Assembly: GCF_029784165.1 (NCBI RefSeq) | Contig: NC_073695.1 | Coordinates: 214,468,396-214,532,395, forward strand | Source of the DNA: Wyeomyia smithii | Lineage: Eukaryota; Arthropoda; Insecta; Diptera; Culicidae | Direction: 5' to 3' | DNA: 64,000 nt | Shown: in pieces, positions 21,691 to 33,357 of the stretch | Layout of the letters: every line of letters begins with the position of its first letter | Numbering within the stretch: position 1 is the first letter of the stretch | The notes under the pieces: model-generated | Told to the model about the DNA's origin: nothing | The model's input: the letters and a program-made list of their open reading frames with translations, nothing else | The model's database searches: none | Made by a program: the position numbers and the translations under genes

Positions 21691-23407
21691 CTTTTTGACG
21701 TTGCGAAACGAGCTTTAATCAATATTCAAATTGATCGATGCCATATACTAAAGTTGGTGACAAATCGTGAAAATATTTATGCTACACGCCTGAGGTAGGT
21801 GCGAAACCACATCAATATTGTGCGAAGTTATTATAATTTCCGATTAGGTTTGAAACCATGATAATAGTTGGAATGTGTCTTCGCCACTTCACGAGACTTC
21901 AACTACGCTGTAGTGCAATTGTTGGCATACGTATAGTTATGGCGCTTCGTAGCCGCAAGGTTACAGAGTCCGCTTTCACGAGTTCGAAACTCTAAAAAAT
22001 CATATTTTTTTCGATGATAATAAAATGCTAACCGGCACCTGTATCGTATGTATCGTGAGACGTATTTCGTGGGACAACACGAAAAACAGTCACGTTCGTC
22101 AAGTTAGCTAGTTCAATTCAACCTGCAATGGAAATGATTATTGAATAGCTCTGAAAAATTTTAATCATGAATCATTTAAATCAATTCATTTTGTTGTGTC
22201 TCAATTTTTAAGTTTTATTCTTATATTCATTTTTTATTTTGTGGTGTCTCAGTCATTAAGGTTTATTCTTACATACATTAATTTTTTCAACATGATTTTT
22301 TTTGTTAAACGCTAGAAAAAGTTACTGTTATAAATAGTGAATTAAAATTTATACTATTTGGTTAACTTGTGCAACTATTATATTTAATGTAAACGACGCA
22401 AAAGGTGTTTTGGTTCAAATTATTTTTGCAGTGTATTTTCAAAAATGCGTTTACCATTTGGACTTAGAAAACATTTAAATGTTTAGTTCGAAATTTAAAT
22501 CTGTTTCTGAGCTTACGTTCTTTTCGGAGCTTTTCAGAAAAAAATCGATGTCTTGTTGAGTTGAAAACAGTTTCATTGAGTGAATGTTTGTCTAGTCACT
22601 ATAACTTGCGATTTGATTTCAAAGATTTTCAAGTGTTTTAATTTAGTTTCTACCACTGTAACTGCTTATACAGGATTGGTTCCTTGTTAAGAATGTTTCA
22701 GGGGCCGATGGAGGAACATATTCGATAAAAAAGATATGCCCTAACGATAATCTACTCAGAGTTGTTTACCTTCGGATTTCTTGAAAACTCTTCCTAGAAG
22801 TAGCTCTAACTCGAAATATATATCACTTGAAGCCATTTTGTTGTTTTCATTTGAACGCTGAAATAATTTCTTGCTGGATACAACCTTTGCATATAAAAAT
22901 AAATGCAGGTAAAAAAAAATTTTGAAAGCAAAAATGTTTTATAGTAGAGTTATTTTCATCGTACTTTGATTTTTTTCAAACCAGAAATTGTGATTTTTGG
23001 GTTTTGTTTGTTGACACCATTTCAACGTTGTAATAAAAACGGAGAAAATCGGTTTACTTAACTTTCTCCTGCAAGGTTCAGTCTCCTTAAAAAAAGAGGC
23101 AAACAGTGTAGGTAGATTAGAGAAAATCGATTGAATCTACTATTAGCTTATTCAATATTAAATCAAAATGTTACGTAGTCCGTTTATGTTAATATTGATA
23201 AACTTATCCTTTATTTTCCATTACATTCAATATTTCCTTAGAGTTTAAGTTAAGAGTAAATTCACATAGGCTCCTTGCTAGTCGAGAATCTCACCGAAAT
23301 AAGGCTGTGCGCGAGTAATTTACAAACTACACTTGGGAGTTTGGTTCGATTTATTCTTTTTGTGAATGTTCAATCGAAGTTTCGTCACGCATTTGGTTCA
23401 CGTGTAA
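21691..23407. other. AT-rich DNA; one tRNA-like promoter remnant
   Basis: No protein-coding family was recognised. At about 21941-21992, GGCGCTTCGTAGCCGCAAGG is followed by GAGTTCGAAACTC. These resemble the A-box side and B-box (GTTCGA) of a tRNA-derived SINE head, but the spacing is too short for a tRNA gene. Confidence 0.35.
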
Positions 23408-23516
23408 AGCAGGTATTAGACGACGCAAATATTTGCTATTTTTGGTACGATTTTATTTGCACAAAATAAAATCTGTATTGAAAAATAGCAAATATTTGCT
23501 TCGTCTAATACCTGCT
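23408..23516. repeat. Hairpin MITE, about 110 bp
   Basis: AAGCAGGTATTAGACGA at 23407-23423 is the inverse of TCGTCTAATACCTGCTT at 23501-23517. The next 20 bases of each arm (GCAAATATTTGCTATTTTT) also pair. The whole unit is a near-perfect hairpin. A TAAA occurs on both sides, which is compatible with a short target duplication but not proof of one. Confidence 0.7.
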
Positions 23517-25147
23517 TAAAGAGTTATGAGTTGACGCCGTTGATGCTTGATGAAGCCACATCGTAGATTATTGTGTACAAGTTGAGGATTCTCAATTCCA
23601 TATTTAATTCTCTTTGCAAAAGCATTGCATTCGTACATGAGTGTTAAACCTGTTGTTATGATTCGTTGCAATTCGGAAATGATGAATGAGTTTAAATGCA
23701 TTCCAGGCGAATCTGATAAGTGTTCAGTGTAATTGAATTTCTAACAGCCTCGCTGAAACACGGTTTTGATTGTACGGTTATTATGTGGTAAGCAAAACAT
23801 TTCTAGTTCTAAAATGATCAACCTTTAACATTTTTCCAGCAATTGCGAGTAAAGGAGTGGGAGCGAAGAAAAAAGAAAAATTTTCCACGTACTTCACATA
23901 TCAACAATTTGATGGAATGTAGGAAATTCGCAATCAAATGCATTGCCAGTCTGAATTCAAAATATCGAAACACACAACGGCAGAAAGCAATCAAAATCGC
24001 GATGTAACCAAAAACAGTCATGCAATGTAATGAAAACAGCAAAAAACAAGCGTACATATTCCCATGCGAAAATTTGTTAGCCAACATGCCAATTGTAGCC
24101 GGTGCCCAGCAAACAAGTTAGAGCGGGAAAAAACACTGCCGGAAGCGAAGAAATTCGATGCAGTTTAACAATTTGCAGCTTTGACGATTGATGTTCACGT
24201 TATGCACCTAGTTTGAGGCAAAAAAATATGCGACTTGTAGAGATGCCAAAAAAAAGAGTTAAGCTATGTGACTTGCAAGGGAATGTTGTTGGTCCACGGA
24301 AGCGATTTGATCCACCTAGTAGTGGATATTTATTGTTGAACAAAAATCACCCAATTGGTGGAGGAAATTTTAAATGGGGATTTGTTTGCCCTTCTTCGTC
24401 GTCACAGGACAATCGAAACCCCAAAATTGGGTGCTCGTTGTTTCGTCCATACCGGCGGTCCACAGCGGGATTTGGTGCGTACTAGCCAATGCGTTGGTGT
24501 AGTGCAAATGCTTTGTATCCGGAAACAATGATCGAAACGAATGAATTGTGTTATCCACGTCTGGTGTTTTGTGTTTCCGGTCAATCTGTACGTCAAGCCT
24601 CTGGTTTAGACTTTGCTGTATAATTTGCATCTATTGTGCCCCGGCTAGACGGGAAATCGTGAGTGTGGCAAAAAAATATGTTGATGAAAAATATATCATT
24701 TCATCAGCCCTTGTGACCACAGTGAGGGGCAGCGTGAAATAGCTGTGTTTTCCAGACGCTAACACCGGCATACAATATGCGAAAGTGGCCTTGGAATGAC
24801 CAAACAGCGTGGTTCGTGACTCAACTGAATCGTGCACTGGAATTGAATATTAGATTAAATTATTGACACCATGTATGAAATCAACATGTGACGGTTGGCG
24901 GAGGGATGCTTTCATGGCTTTCGCAAATACGTGACCGGTTTAAAACTACTTGAAAATCTTGTTAAGGGCGAGATATTGGCATGTTTGATGTTTACGGAGA
25001 TGGGTTGTACATCAAATTTTTACGTGAAGTTGGTTTAGGTCTCTTTTAGATACCCTTCAGATCAATGAAAAAAATTAAAAAGGAAAGTATAATTGATATG
25101 GTAATCTGTAACCATTTTAAAACATTTTCTTCCATACTTAAAACATA
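23517..25147. other. No gene recognised; possible Tc1 scrap
   Basis: Several short frames are present without recognisable domains. Around 24880-25060, VTVGGGMLSWLS and nearby text faintly resemble the V.VWGC.S block of Tc1-type transposases with frameshifts, too weakly to annotate as a relic. Confidence 0.35.
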
Positions 25148-26629
25148 TGGGGAATAGGGGCATAATGAGCACCCTAACTTGGTTGCTGATTTGAGCATGG
25201 AAAACGACAAAAATTTTAAAACTCATTTAATTCAATCACCTACAACGGGACTCGTTCTGCAGCCAACCAAAGTTTTTTTCATCACTAGCGGACCAATTTT
25301 CATTTTAATCACTAAACAAAATCACTCACTACACTGAGAATACTTTAATCTTTGAAATGTTCACCTCAAATTTCCTAAAACAAGCTTGAATTAGCAGAAA
25401 TATATGAGATGAATTTCTGCAATTCCTAAATTTCAACTGTATGTATTTTCATCTGTTTTCACTGCGTTGAAGAAAATCAAGAGTTGCCAAATCAGTTCCT
25501 ATTAATACGAATGAATCATACTGAAAATGTTGAATTAATCCGATATAATTGGCATAAATCTACAGCATTGTAGTGGTTACCTAGGTTACCAGTTTTACAC
25601 GTAAACAACTGCAGCGGATATCTAGGTAACCTACTACTACGGGCTGCGGCTACGTTCATTCATGATAATGTGATTCATTCATGATTAACAGTGAGATGAA
25701 TATAGGGGCATTGTGAGATGAATAATTGAGCAGTGATTCATGTTTTGAGATGGATATGGAAACGTTGTGAAAAATGGTTTGTTTTACAAAATTCAGGATA
25801 AATTTAGCTGATTTTACTTAATATACAATTCTAAACTATTCCATAAGAGTACGTTAGCATATTTAGCTTATTTGTTCAATGATTTCGTGAAAATTTTGTG
25901 TTTCATCCATGCATTCTTCGTGAATATCGGCTTAATGAGATGAATAATGGAGCAGCTCCCCTATCTTGAAACTATGTGGAAGTACAACTAATGGGCCAAC
26001 GTTTGTCGCGGGATGCCGTGATACTTGGCGGCTTGTTTCGTGAATGTCCCGTCGCGCCTTATGGTGGCCAATTCTGTCTGCAGTCCCTATTTCTGACCGA
26101 TTCGGTCTCATAGATTTTTCTAATATATGTTCGCACCATCACTGTAAACAAACACTGACTATGGAAACAGACAAACTCACAAGTCTACTGAGATGAATTT
26201 CAGGTGAGTTTATGTGACAAGGTGTGCTCATTTCACCCCACCTAAAGGTGACCATTTCGCCCCTATCGAATTAGTTGAAGTTAACATGACTTTTTAATAC
26301 GTATTATAGCTTAAAATCAAAACTTCAATGATTGTGAAATTTGGGTTCATATTGATGTGTCTACATACTTGATTAAGCCATTAAAACGAGCGTAGTAGCT
26401 TATTATTGCGCACTACAATAATAATAATTTTTCCAACATCCGGGAATCAAGTTGATTTTTTCAATATATTTCCGTATTTCAAACAGACAAACCACTTTTG
26501 TTCTACATTAAGAGATACTGTAGTAACTATAGAAGAGTTCCACATACCATATTGTATTTAAAAATGCGTTGTTCGCATAAAAGAGGGGTGCCCATTTTGC
26601 CCCATGTGCTCATTATGCCCCTAATCCCC
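25148..26629. mobile_element. 1.48-kb TA-flanked non-autonomous DNA transposon
   Basis: The inverted ends are GGGGAATAGGGGCATAATGA on the left and the complement of GGGGGATTAGGGGCATAATG on the right, with TA on both sides (25146-25147 and 26630-26631). Related TAGGGG and GAGATGAATAAT motifs recur inside near 25700 and 25940, so the subterminal sequence is repetitive. No transposase is encoded. TA duplication suggests mobilisation by a Tc1/mariner-superfamily enzyme. Confidence 0.78.
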
Positions 26630-26631
26630 CT

Positions 26632-28004
26632 ACATCCACTGGTATAAATCGAAGAAGGTTGATTTCTAATATATAGTATGAAAAGTTTCCTGCAATGAGC
26701 TTCACGAAAAATCGTTTCTGTAGCGGTTAAAATTTGTGTTTTTCTACTGGCGACTGTGAAATTAAAATAATAAATTACTGGTTGTTCCTCGCATGTTATT
26801 TTTATTTGTGAATTTGAATCCTGGTCAACTACAAACCAGCCCAATCACTTCTGCAAACCGAATGCTGTTTCTGCTCCGACCGAACAAGATTGCAATTTTA
26901 ACAAAGGGTGGTCCCATTTCGCTTATTAATAGGAAAACTCATGCGGTGGCTGCATTATGCACCCGTGGCACTACCATTCCGTAGTCTGTGTGAATACTCT
27001 TGAAACTGTTAATTGCAATCGATTGGAGAGCCACTTCACTGCATTATACTCATTGCTGGCGCGAGAGAAGCCACTTGACAGCTCATTTTCATCTTCTGGA
27101 AATTGGAAACGGGAAACAACATCATTCTGTTTCCATTACAGTATAAATTCATTGCTCTACGTAACACATTAATCACGGTGTAAGCAAAGGCCATACCCAG
27201 TTTGGCGGGCAAACACAACGTGACTTCGACAACTCTCACGTGCAACATCGTCGGCAATATGATTGCATCCAATAAAATTAATTATATTTCACATCGCCTT
27301 TCCTGTCCAATGAAGCTCTATTTATGCACGGTAGAAAATTAGGATTTGAACAAGTTGGTAAAATATGAGAAACATAAAACTGTGTGCTTTTCATTGAAAT
27401 TGTTTCCATATACAATACGAGTAATCTTTCGAATAACCATACATGTGTAAGGATTCAATTCCCACAGTGCATCCTTCAAAAAGATACACTCTAGAGTGCC
27501 TCCAGCTGGGCAATCGGCGTCAAAAATCGACTGACCGCCATCGCGCAGCTTCTCGCACTCGGCACGTTGCGTTTCCCACGATTAATTAAAAACCAATTAA
27601 CATCCCGTTATTCGTCCAGACCTCGTTGTGGTCGGCTGAAGTTCGATCGATTGGCGCGGAGAAATGAACAATTATTTAATTTATTATTTTCCCTGTTCGG
27701 CGTGGCGTTGAAACCTAAAGTAACAGTCACCCATCGAGTGGTTGGCTTTTGGGAAGTAACGCGGTCAGTCGATCGATCTTTGAGGGCTCCGGGTAATCCG
27801 AGCATTCAGTTTTGTGATCACGCGATCTTGCAGGTCAATCGTTTCGCTCAGGTTTACTGGGTTGGTTGTAATTAAGATTCCGAACATGTTGACATGGGGC
27901 ATTGCCACTGGGTTTGCTGTTTCGTCGGTAGAATGAAAAATTATAACGAGGCGTTGAAATGTTACGTCCATTTTATTCTAGACTACGTAGGCGATCAAGA
28001 GTTT
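26632..28004. other. Unassigned DNA with a GC-richer block
   Basis: The 27480-27960 part is noticeably more GC-rich than its surroundings and open on both strands (27567-27875 plus, 27608-27805 minus). Neither translation has a recognisable domain. It may be old unique DNA, an exon of an unrecognised gene or part of a decayed element. Confidence 0.35.
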
Positions 28005-28480
28005 TAAACTTTGAATTCTGAGCCTAATGCCGTTATGAAGCAGGCTGAATTTTTACCAATTGTGGAGACTGTTGCAAATTTCCAAGCTTTTTTTCAGAAC
28101 ATTCATCATTTATCTCAGATGTGAAGGCTGTTTTGAAAGGTCTATCAGTTGATCAGACAGTTGAATTGGAAAAAAACTGTTGTCGATACTATCCATGTTA
28201 GTAATCAGAAGACTTTCAGGCATCACCAGTATTTCCTATGGCTAGTGTGTCAGTGGGTAAAATGTCCCATTCAGATATCAACAAATTGTAGACAATTTAT
28301 CTTGTTTAGGCATCACAAGGCTGTTCATATGCTAGTGTCCTCTCAGGAAGTATACCAAATTCAAATGGCAACAAGAATGTCGTGTTGGGTGCAGAAAAGT
28401 GAGCTAATTGTGATTAAGGTAGTCCCAATCCTTAGAAGATGGACCACCTACCTACAACCTACATTTACAAAAGGAAACTA
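28005..28480 (+). pseudogene. Second, internally deleted Jockey ORF1 relic
   Basis: Segments here align with the ORF1 of the Jockey element at 12833-17433. GAGC.TAA.GCCGTTATGAAG matches near 13228. GGCTGT.TTGAAAGGTCT matches near 13474. AATCAGAAGACTTTCAG and CATCAC.AG..TTTC match near 13997-14040. TATGC.AGTGTCCT.TCAGG matches near 14129. The intervening portions, including the zinc knuckles, are deleted and the frame is destroyed. Confidence 0.75.
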
Positions 28481-28693
28481 TTCGCCTCTTCTCGTGACTG
28501 CTAACAACAACATCTGTATATGGGGTTAGTCGCAACATGTACATATGATGAACAAAGATCATTCATGATCATTCAACCAATGATTAAGATTTTTTAAAAA
28601 GAGAGTGAAAAAAAGTGTGTTGTCTCCTACTCCCATAATGAGATTGTTTTGGTGGCAGGTTCAAGTTCCCAGTTGGTTTAGAGATCTTGCTTG

Positions 28694-28700
28694 TATAAAA
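28694..28700 (+). promoter_or_regulatory. TATA-like box upstream of the BED-finger frame
   Basis: TATAAAA lies 19 bp before the ATG at 28719. That is too close for a normal mRNA leader unless transcription starts inside this ATG region, so its role is uncertain. Confidence 0.25.
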
Positions 28701-28718
28701 CGTGCGTCAGGACTCAGG

Positions 28719-28943
28719 ATGGACAAAAAGGTAGAAAAGATTAATATAACCGAAAAAGTTCGGCAAGTTTTCGCAGTAGAGGATGGCGGTTTCAGGTGCA
28801 TCGCGGCGGAGAATTGCACTTACTGGCCAAAAACTATTATTATTTTGAACTGCCATCGGCATCTCCGGGAGCAGCATCCCGTTGAATTTAATATTTTGAA
28901 TTTTGGAAAACGGCTTCCAGATGACGAAGTAGAAAACCTTTAG
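28719..28943 (+). pseudogene. BED-type zinc-finger N-terminal fragment, probably of a DNA transposase
   Basis: From the ATG at 28719 the frame reads MDKKVEKINITEKVRQVF and then a finger-like module. The module has cysteines in FRCIAAENCTY and histidines in NCHRHLREQHP, spaced as in BED fingers that open hAT-type transposases. It stops at 28941-28943. The downstream text in the next frame (SAAKELNTLG-like) suggests a frameshift, not a natural end. No catalytic transposase domain follows. Confidence 0.5.
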
Positions 28944-29304
28944 CGCCGCAAAAGAATTAAACACGCTGGGCAACCGGATGATTCCAGTTTGGAAACAAAC
29001 ATTTTAAAATATATTCTTCTAACAAACAACCGAATTGTTTTTTTTAAATCTAACACGATGAGCATTTTTTTAAAATATGTACCAGGTAATTTTTTTTTTC
29101 AAAATGTTATTTTGGCTTGGCTGAAACTATGCATAGACGTTTCTATGAGCGAAAGATGCCATTTTGTGCTATTGGCTAATTTTTGGACTACGACTCATTT
29201 TTGAGAAGCTATTTAAAAATGCTTTTTTGGGAGAATACAGGTTGGACTTGATTATATATAGTCTAAGATTTTATTTCACTAAATATAATCGTATTTTATA
29301 TATA
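28944..29304. other. AT-rich gap
   Basis: Nothing beyond T-rich non-coding sequence was recognised. Confidence 0.5.
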
Positions 29305-29847
29305 GGGTCAGAATTCGTGAAACGGATCACTAAAAATCGCGATGTTTTTTTTTTTTCAAATAAGTATTTCACTCGGGAAGTTGATTTTGTAATTTCTATT
29401 GAATTTGAATAAGTTTTTGAGTTGTTATTGTCATTTGAAATTTAGGTCAAAATTGTTTTTAAATAGACATAGCTTTAAAAATAATGCATCGAATTTGATG
29501 AAATTTTCACAGCAGATGCATCCTAATTTGTAGTTTACGAGGATATTTTTTTTGGAGAAAAAATAGTTTTTCAATAGTAACTATTCAAAACAATATGTTG
29601 AAAATCTATGTTCTGGGGCACTGAAAAATCAGAAAAAAATCACAAGTTTTTTTGACGAAATTTCGAAACTTCTCTGAAAATTTCGCGGTAGTGTTATATT
29701 TTGATCTAAAGATATGGGCCTTCAAAGTTGGTGCCGCAACGACTAATGACTATAACAACTTCCCGAGTGAAACTCGAAGTTTTTAATACTTATTTGAAAA
29801 AATTAGACATCGTGATTTTTAGTGATCCGTTTCACGAGTTCTGACCC
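29305..29847. mobile_element. 543-bp MITE with about 80-bp terminal inverted repeats
   Basis: The left end, GGGTCAGAATTCGTGAAACG, is the inverse of the right end (CGTTTCACGAGTTCTGACCC) with one mismatch. Pairing continues through ATCACTAAAAATC, CAAATAAGTATT and CTCGGGAAG. ATA flanks both sides. There is no coding capacity. Confidence 0.82.
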
Positions 29848-30209
29848 ATAATCAAATCAGAGAAAGAAAAATATTTTTTTATTCTATATGAATGATTTGT
29901 TGTTTTCGAATAAATAAGAAGAATTTTATGTTTGACTCATCTCCCTAAAAGTCAAAATTACATTTCTTACAAAAATATATATCTCGTGGTTGTTCCTGGT
30001 GTAATTGCAGTCAGATCTAAAGAAAAATTTCGATTAGGGTTTATTATTGATTTGCCAACTCGTTTTTATGTAATTTCTCAAACTTTTAAAAATTTAAATT
30101 ATTCTTTTATTTTTAAATTTTTTTTAATTTGTTTAAATTTTTTTTTGTATTTCCAGTATGTATTATTTTTTTTTGGGTATTTTTTTTTATCATGAAATTT
30201 TTTTAAATA

Positions 30210-31119
30210 CAGGGCGGACTCGATTATCCGGAACATCAGAATTTTTTTCATTCCGGATAATCAAGTTTTCCGTAGAATCGAAATGCATTGGCCAAAAATT
30301 GCAGAAGTATCGATATTTGAGTATCGATAATTTCTCCCTGGCTGTATCGATGCTCGGTTGATATTGAGGGCGGAGCATCGATACCTGCTGTATCGAAACT
30401 CTGCCTGCTACTTGAAACAGGTCTATGAAAAGCTACCATTTTTTCTTGATCATTAATACGGAAAATCAGAGATGCCAGGTGTTTTTGAAAAATTTGAGCA
30501 ACTATTCGAAAAACCGACAAGATCTGCTTACAGTCTGTAAAAAATTTGCCTGTGATTTGAAAAAATGCGTTCGCGCAGGCAAAAGTCTGCAAAAATGGGT
30601 GAAAGTATCGATCCAGCTTTATATCGAAGTCGCTTGCATCGATAAAAAATAACGATATTTAGGCCCTAAGGTGTCGATACCGTAAGTATCGATACGATAT
30701 CGGCCAATGCTAAAACGAATCACACAAAAAATACTGAAATTTTGCGATTAACGAACATAACATAAATATTTCTTTTCTGTATTCTACTTGTATGATGCGT
30801 AACCAGAAGTTATTTCTGAGGCGAAAGGGGGTAAAATCTTGAGAAGTAAAAAAAATAAATTGGACATTGATTATTTTCACTCAATTCGAACTTGTCCCAA
30901 ACATGCCGAAAGTGATTTTTTAATTTTTTAATTTTAAATGGTAACAAATATGCCAGAAGGGATGGTAAAGGCGACATTTCGGAATAAAAATTGAAAACGG
31001 ACACCAAAAAAATTAAATTCCGGATAATCGAGTCAAAAATTCCGAATCATCGAATTCGGATCGGATCGGATTCGGATCGAATCGGATAATCGAGTCTCCG
31101 GATAATCGAGTCCGACCTG
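30210..31119. mobile_element. 910-bp pogo/Tigger-like non-autonomous element
   Basis: The ends CAGGGCGGACTCGATTATCC and the complement CAGGTCGGACTCGATTATCC are inverted, and TA lies on both sides (30208-30209, 31120-31121). Extra copies of the GATAATCGAGTC motif lie inside the right end. The terminal sequence resembles those of pogo-superfamily transposons. The interior carries many ATCGAT sites and no transposase. Confidence 0.82.
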
Positions 31120-31578
31120 TATTTTCAAAATTTTCGATTTATTTTAATTTTATTTTATTTTTTTTTCCTTTCCATCAAGCGTAATGTATTTTATAGATGT
31201 CCTCTTACGACATATTAGCTCTAGATAAGTAATATTTGAAATTAAAAAAAAATTTTTTTGTTTCTATATATAATCGATATCTCTATGATCGGATAGTTCT
31301 CAATGTTTAGGTAAACAACACCAATTTATCCGAAACAAGGTCATTAGAAAAGCAGCACATCTTTTTCATTCAAAAATGGTATATGTGAAAGTAAATGCAG
31401 TATGGGTTCGATTTTGAAATTACAGAAAATCGAGATGAGTAAAACACTTAAACAATCGGACCTATACTGTACTTACTTGTACCAAGTGCTCACTTATCAC
31501 TCAGAAATTGAGAATTATTCTCTATTCTTGATTACAATTCGAGTATTTCCAAAAGAAAAACAGAGGTGTATTTTAAAC
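31120..31578. other. AT-rich spacer
   Basis: No gene or repeat boundary was recognised between the pogo-like element and the mini-MITE. Confidence 0.45.
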
Positions 31579-31580
31579 TA

Positions 31581-31702
31581 CACTAAGGGCGTCTTTTACG
31601 CGGCTTTTTTCTACGCGACTTTTTTTTACGCGGCTTTTTTTACGCGGATTCCGGAATTTACGCGGTTTTTTTACGCGGACTCTGGAATTTACGCAGTTAG
31701 TG
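31581..31702. mobile_element. Mini-MITE (122 bp), TTTACGCGG family, copy 1
   Basis: It begins CACTAAGGGCGTC and ends TTAGTG between TA dinucleotides, and is filled with TTTTTTACGCGG repeats around a TTCCGGAATTTACGCGG block. A related copy sits at 58266-58377. Confidence 0.78.
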
Positions 31703-31704
31703 TA

Positions 31705-32930
31705 TATAGTACTGGAACTTATTGAATAATCATTGTGGTAGTGCTTTTCAGCAGGGGAATTGTGCCATTAGCTCGAACAATTTTTTGGTCATGCTGGCCG
31801 ATTCAACGTCGGATATCACGGGAATCAGAAAAGTCTTTGAAGTGATTTCGCAGCGTGTGGTTGCGTGATTAGGTGGAACAATAAAACGAACGAATTTTTC
31901 GAGAGCTAGAAGATGAATTGCCGCTATTATATCAAAACTTCTAGCGCATGAACATAGTTAATTTAGCACACCCTTTTGGCAAACAGGATTCAATATAAGA
32001 ATTCTGATTTATAAGAGGGAATGTCCTTTCGCCAGTCGGCGATTCTTTGTAAAAAAGAGTCAATCCGAAAGGAAACGATGAAAAAAATAAAATATTACAC
32101 GTACCCTGAAACTTATTATTGCTAGAAAAGAATTATTGTTATGTTTACTAAAAATCTTAGTTTAATACGACTAAAAGAAATTAGTTTCAGAAGATAGGTT
32201 CAAGCATTTGAATGTCTACTAATTAGCACGCGAAGATGACTATTGCGTTTATTTCGCGTCCACGACCCACGATCAATCATGCAAATTATGCAAATCTTGT
32301 GTTTATTTTTAAATTTATTTATATCAGGTAGCCACCTCCTCTCTCTTCCCTTTTAGCACTACCTCTCAAATCAATATGAGTAAAATGTTCCATTCACCAA
32401 ACCATAACAAAACAAGAGGCAGATAAATTCTTCGACATAACCGCAAGCTTATCGTAATTCGATCAATTGAATAATAGCAAAGTTTAGTACCTATTCGTTT
32501 TTGTATTACCTGCTTGAGCAGCCTTCTTTTAAAAATGAATAAAACAAAAAAATATCCTATTATGTTTCAGACTACTCCAGCAGTTTTTCATTAATTGGTG
32601 AAGCAAACCTGCTGAAAAAAAATGGTTGCCCAAGTAGTCCGATAGCCTTAAATTACTCTCCCTCCCGCCGTCACCATACCACATCATTGCTACTACGTCA
32701 CTGTGATGCGAAGGGGACAAGTCAAGTTTATTATTCTCTTTTGCTATCGGTTTTTCTCGTGCGACGAGCCACGTACGGAGAAAAAAACACAACGAGTTGC
32801 GCGGATTATTCTCTTCTAAGAGCTGTATATAGTCTAGTTATGTATTTATTATTTCCGAGTGAGCAATCAACATTTTGTTACGTACTGAGAGGATTCAAGT
32901 TTATTCATTACTTGAACACATCGCAATCTG
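31705..32930. other. No gene recognised
   Basis: Mixed AT-rich sequence without domain or terminal-repeat signals. A short imperfect inverted pair (CTACTCCAGCAG, CTGCTG near 32574-32618) is too small to interpret. Confidence 0.4.
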
Positions 32931-32984
32931 TACACTTTGAGACAAAACGACAATCGGATCATAATCGTTTCGTTTCCATCGCTG

Positions 32985-33357
32985 CCCCTTACACCCGCTG
33001 CTCTGGCATCCTCGTCGACAGCACACATCCAGCGCGTGCGCGGTCTGCCTCGAAGTCGTCGGCCTCTATCCGGTTCTCTACTAAATATTATCTTTGCTGG
33101 TCGCTCATCCGCCATCCGTGCTACATGGCCAGCCCACTGTAACCTGCCGTGTTTCACAGCTTGACAATATCAGCGTGTTTGTATACTTCGTACAGCTCAT
33201 GATGCATGCGCCTGCGCCACACTCCGTTCTCTAGTTTACCTCCGAGTATTGATCGCAGGATTCTACGCTCGAAGACCCCAAGCGCTCGTCGATCGGCCTC
33301 CTTCCACGTTCACGATTCATGCCCGAAGAGCGCCACTGGGAGGATCAGAGTCCTATA
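32985..33357 (-). pseudogene. RTE LINE ORF2, C-terminal domain
   Basis: After a frameshift at about 33355 the minus strand reads LILPVALFGHES, then RRALGVFERRILRSILGGK and VWRRRMHHELYEVY. It continues with LQWAGHVARMADERPAKIIF and a GRPRTRW stretch, the conserved tail of RTE-type ORF2. Stops occur where W and WKEAD-like codons would be expected. Confidence 0.78.

Noticed and set aside
21941..21992. tRNA gene
   Set aside because: Box spacing is too short and no acceptor stem can be drawn. At best it is a SINE-head remnant.
24370..24742. Set of overlapping 60-90-codon frames
   Set aside because: Open on both strands without any recognisable family; treated as unassigned DNA.
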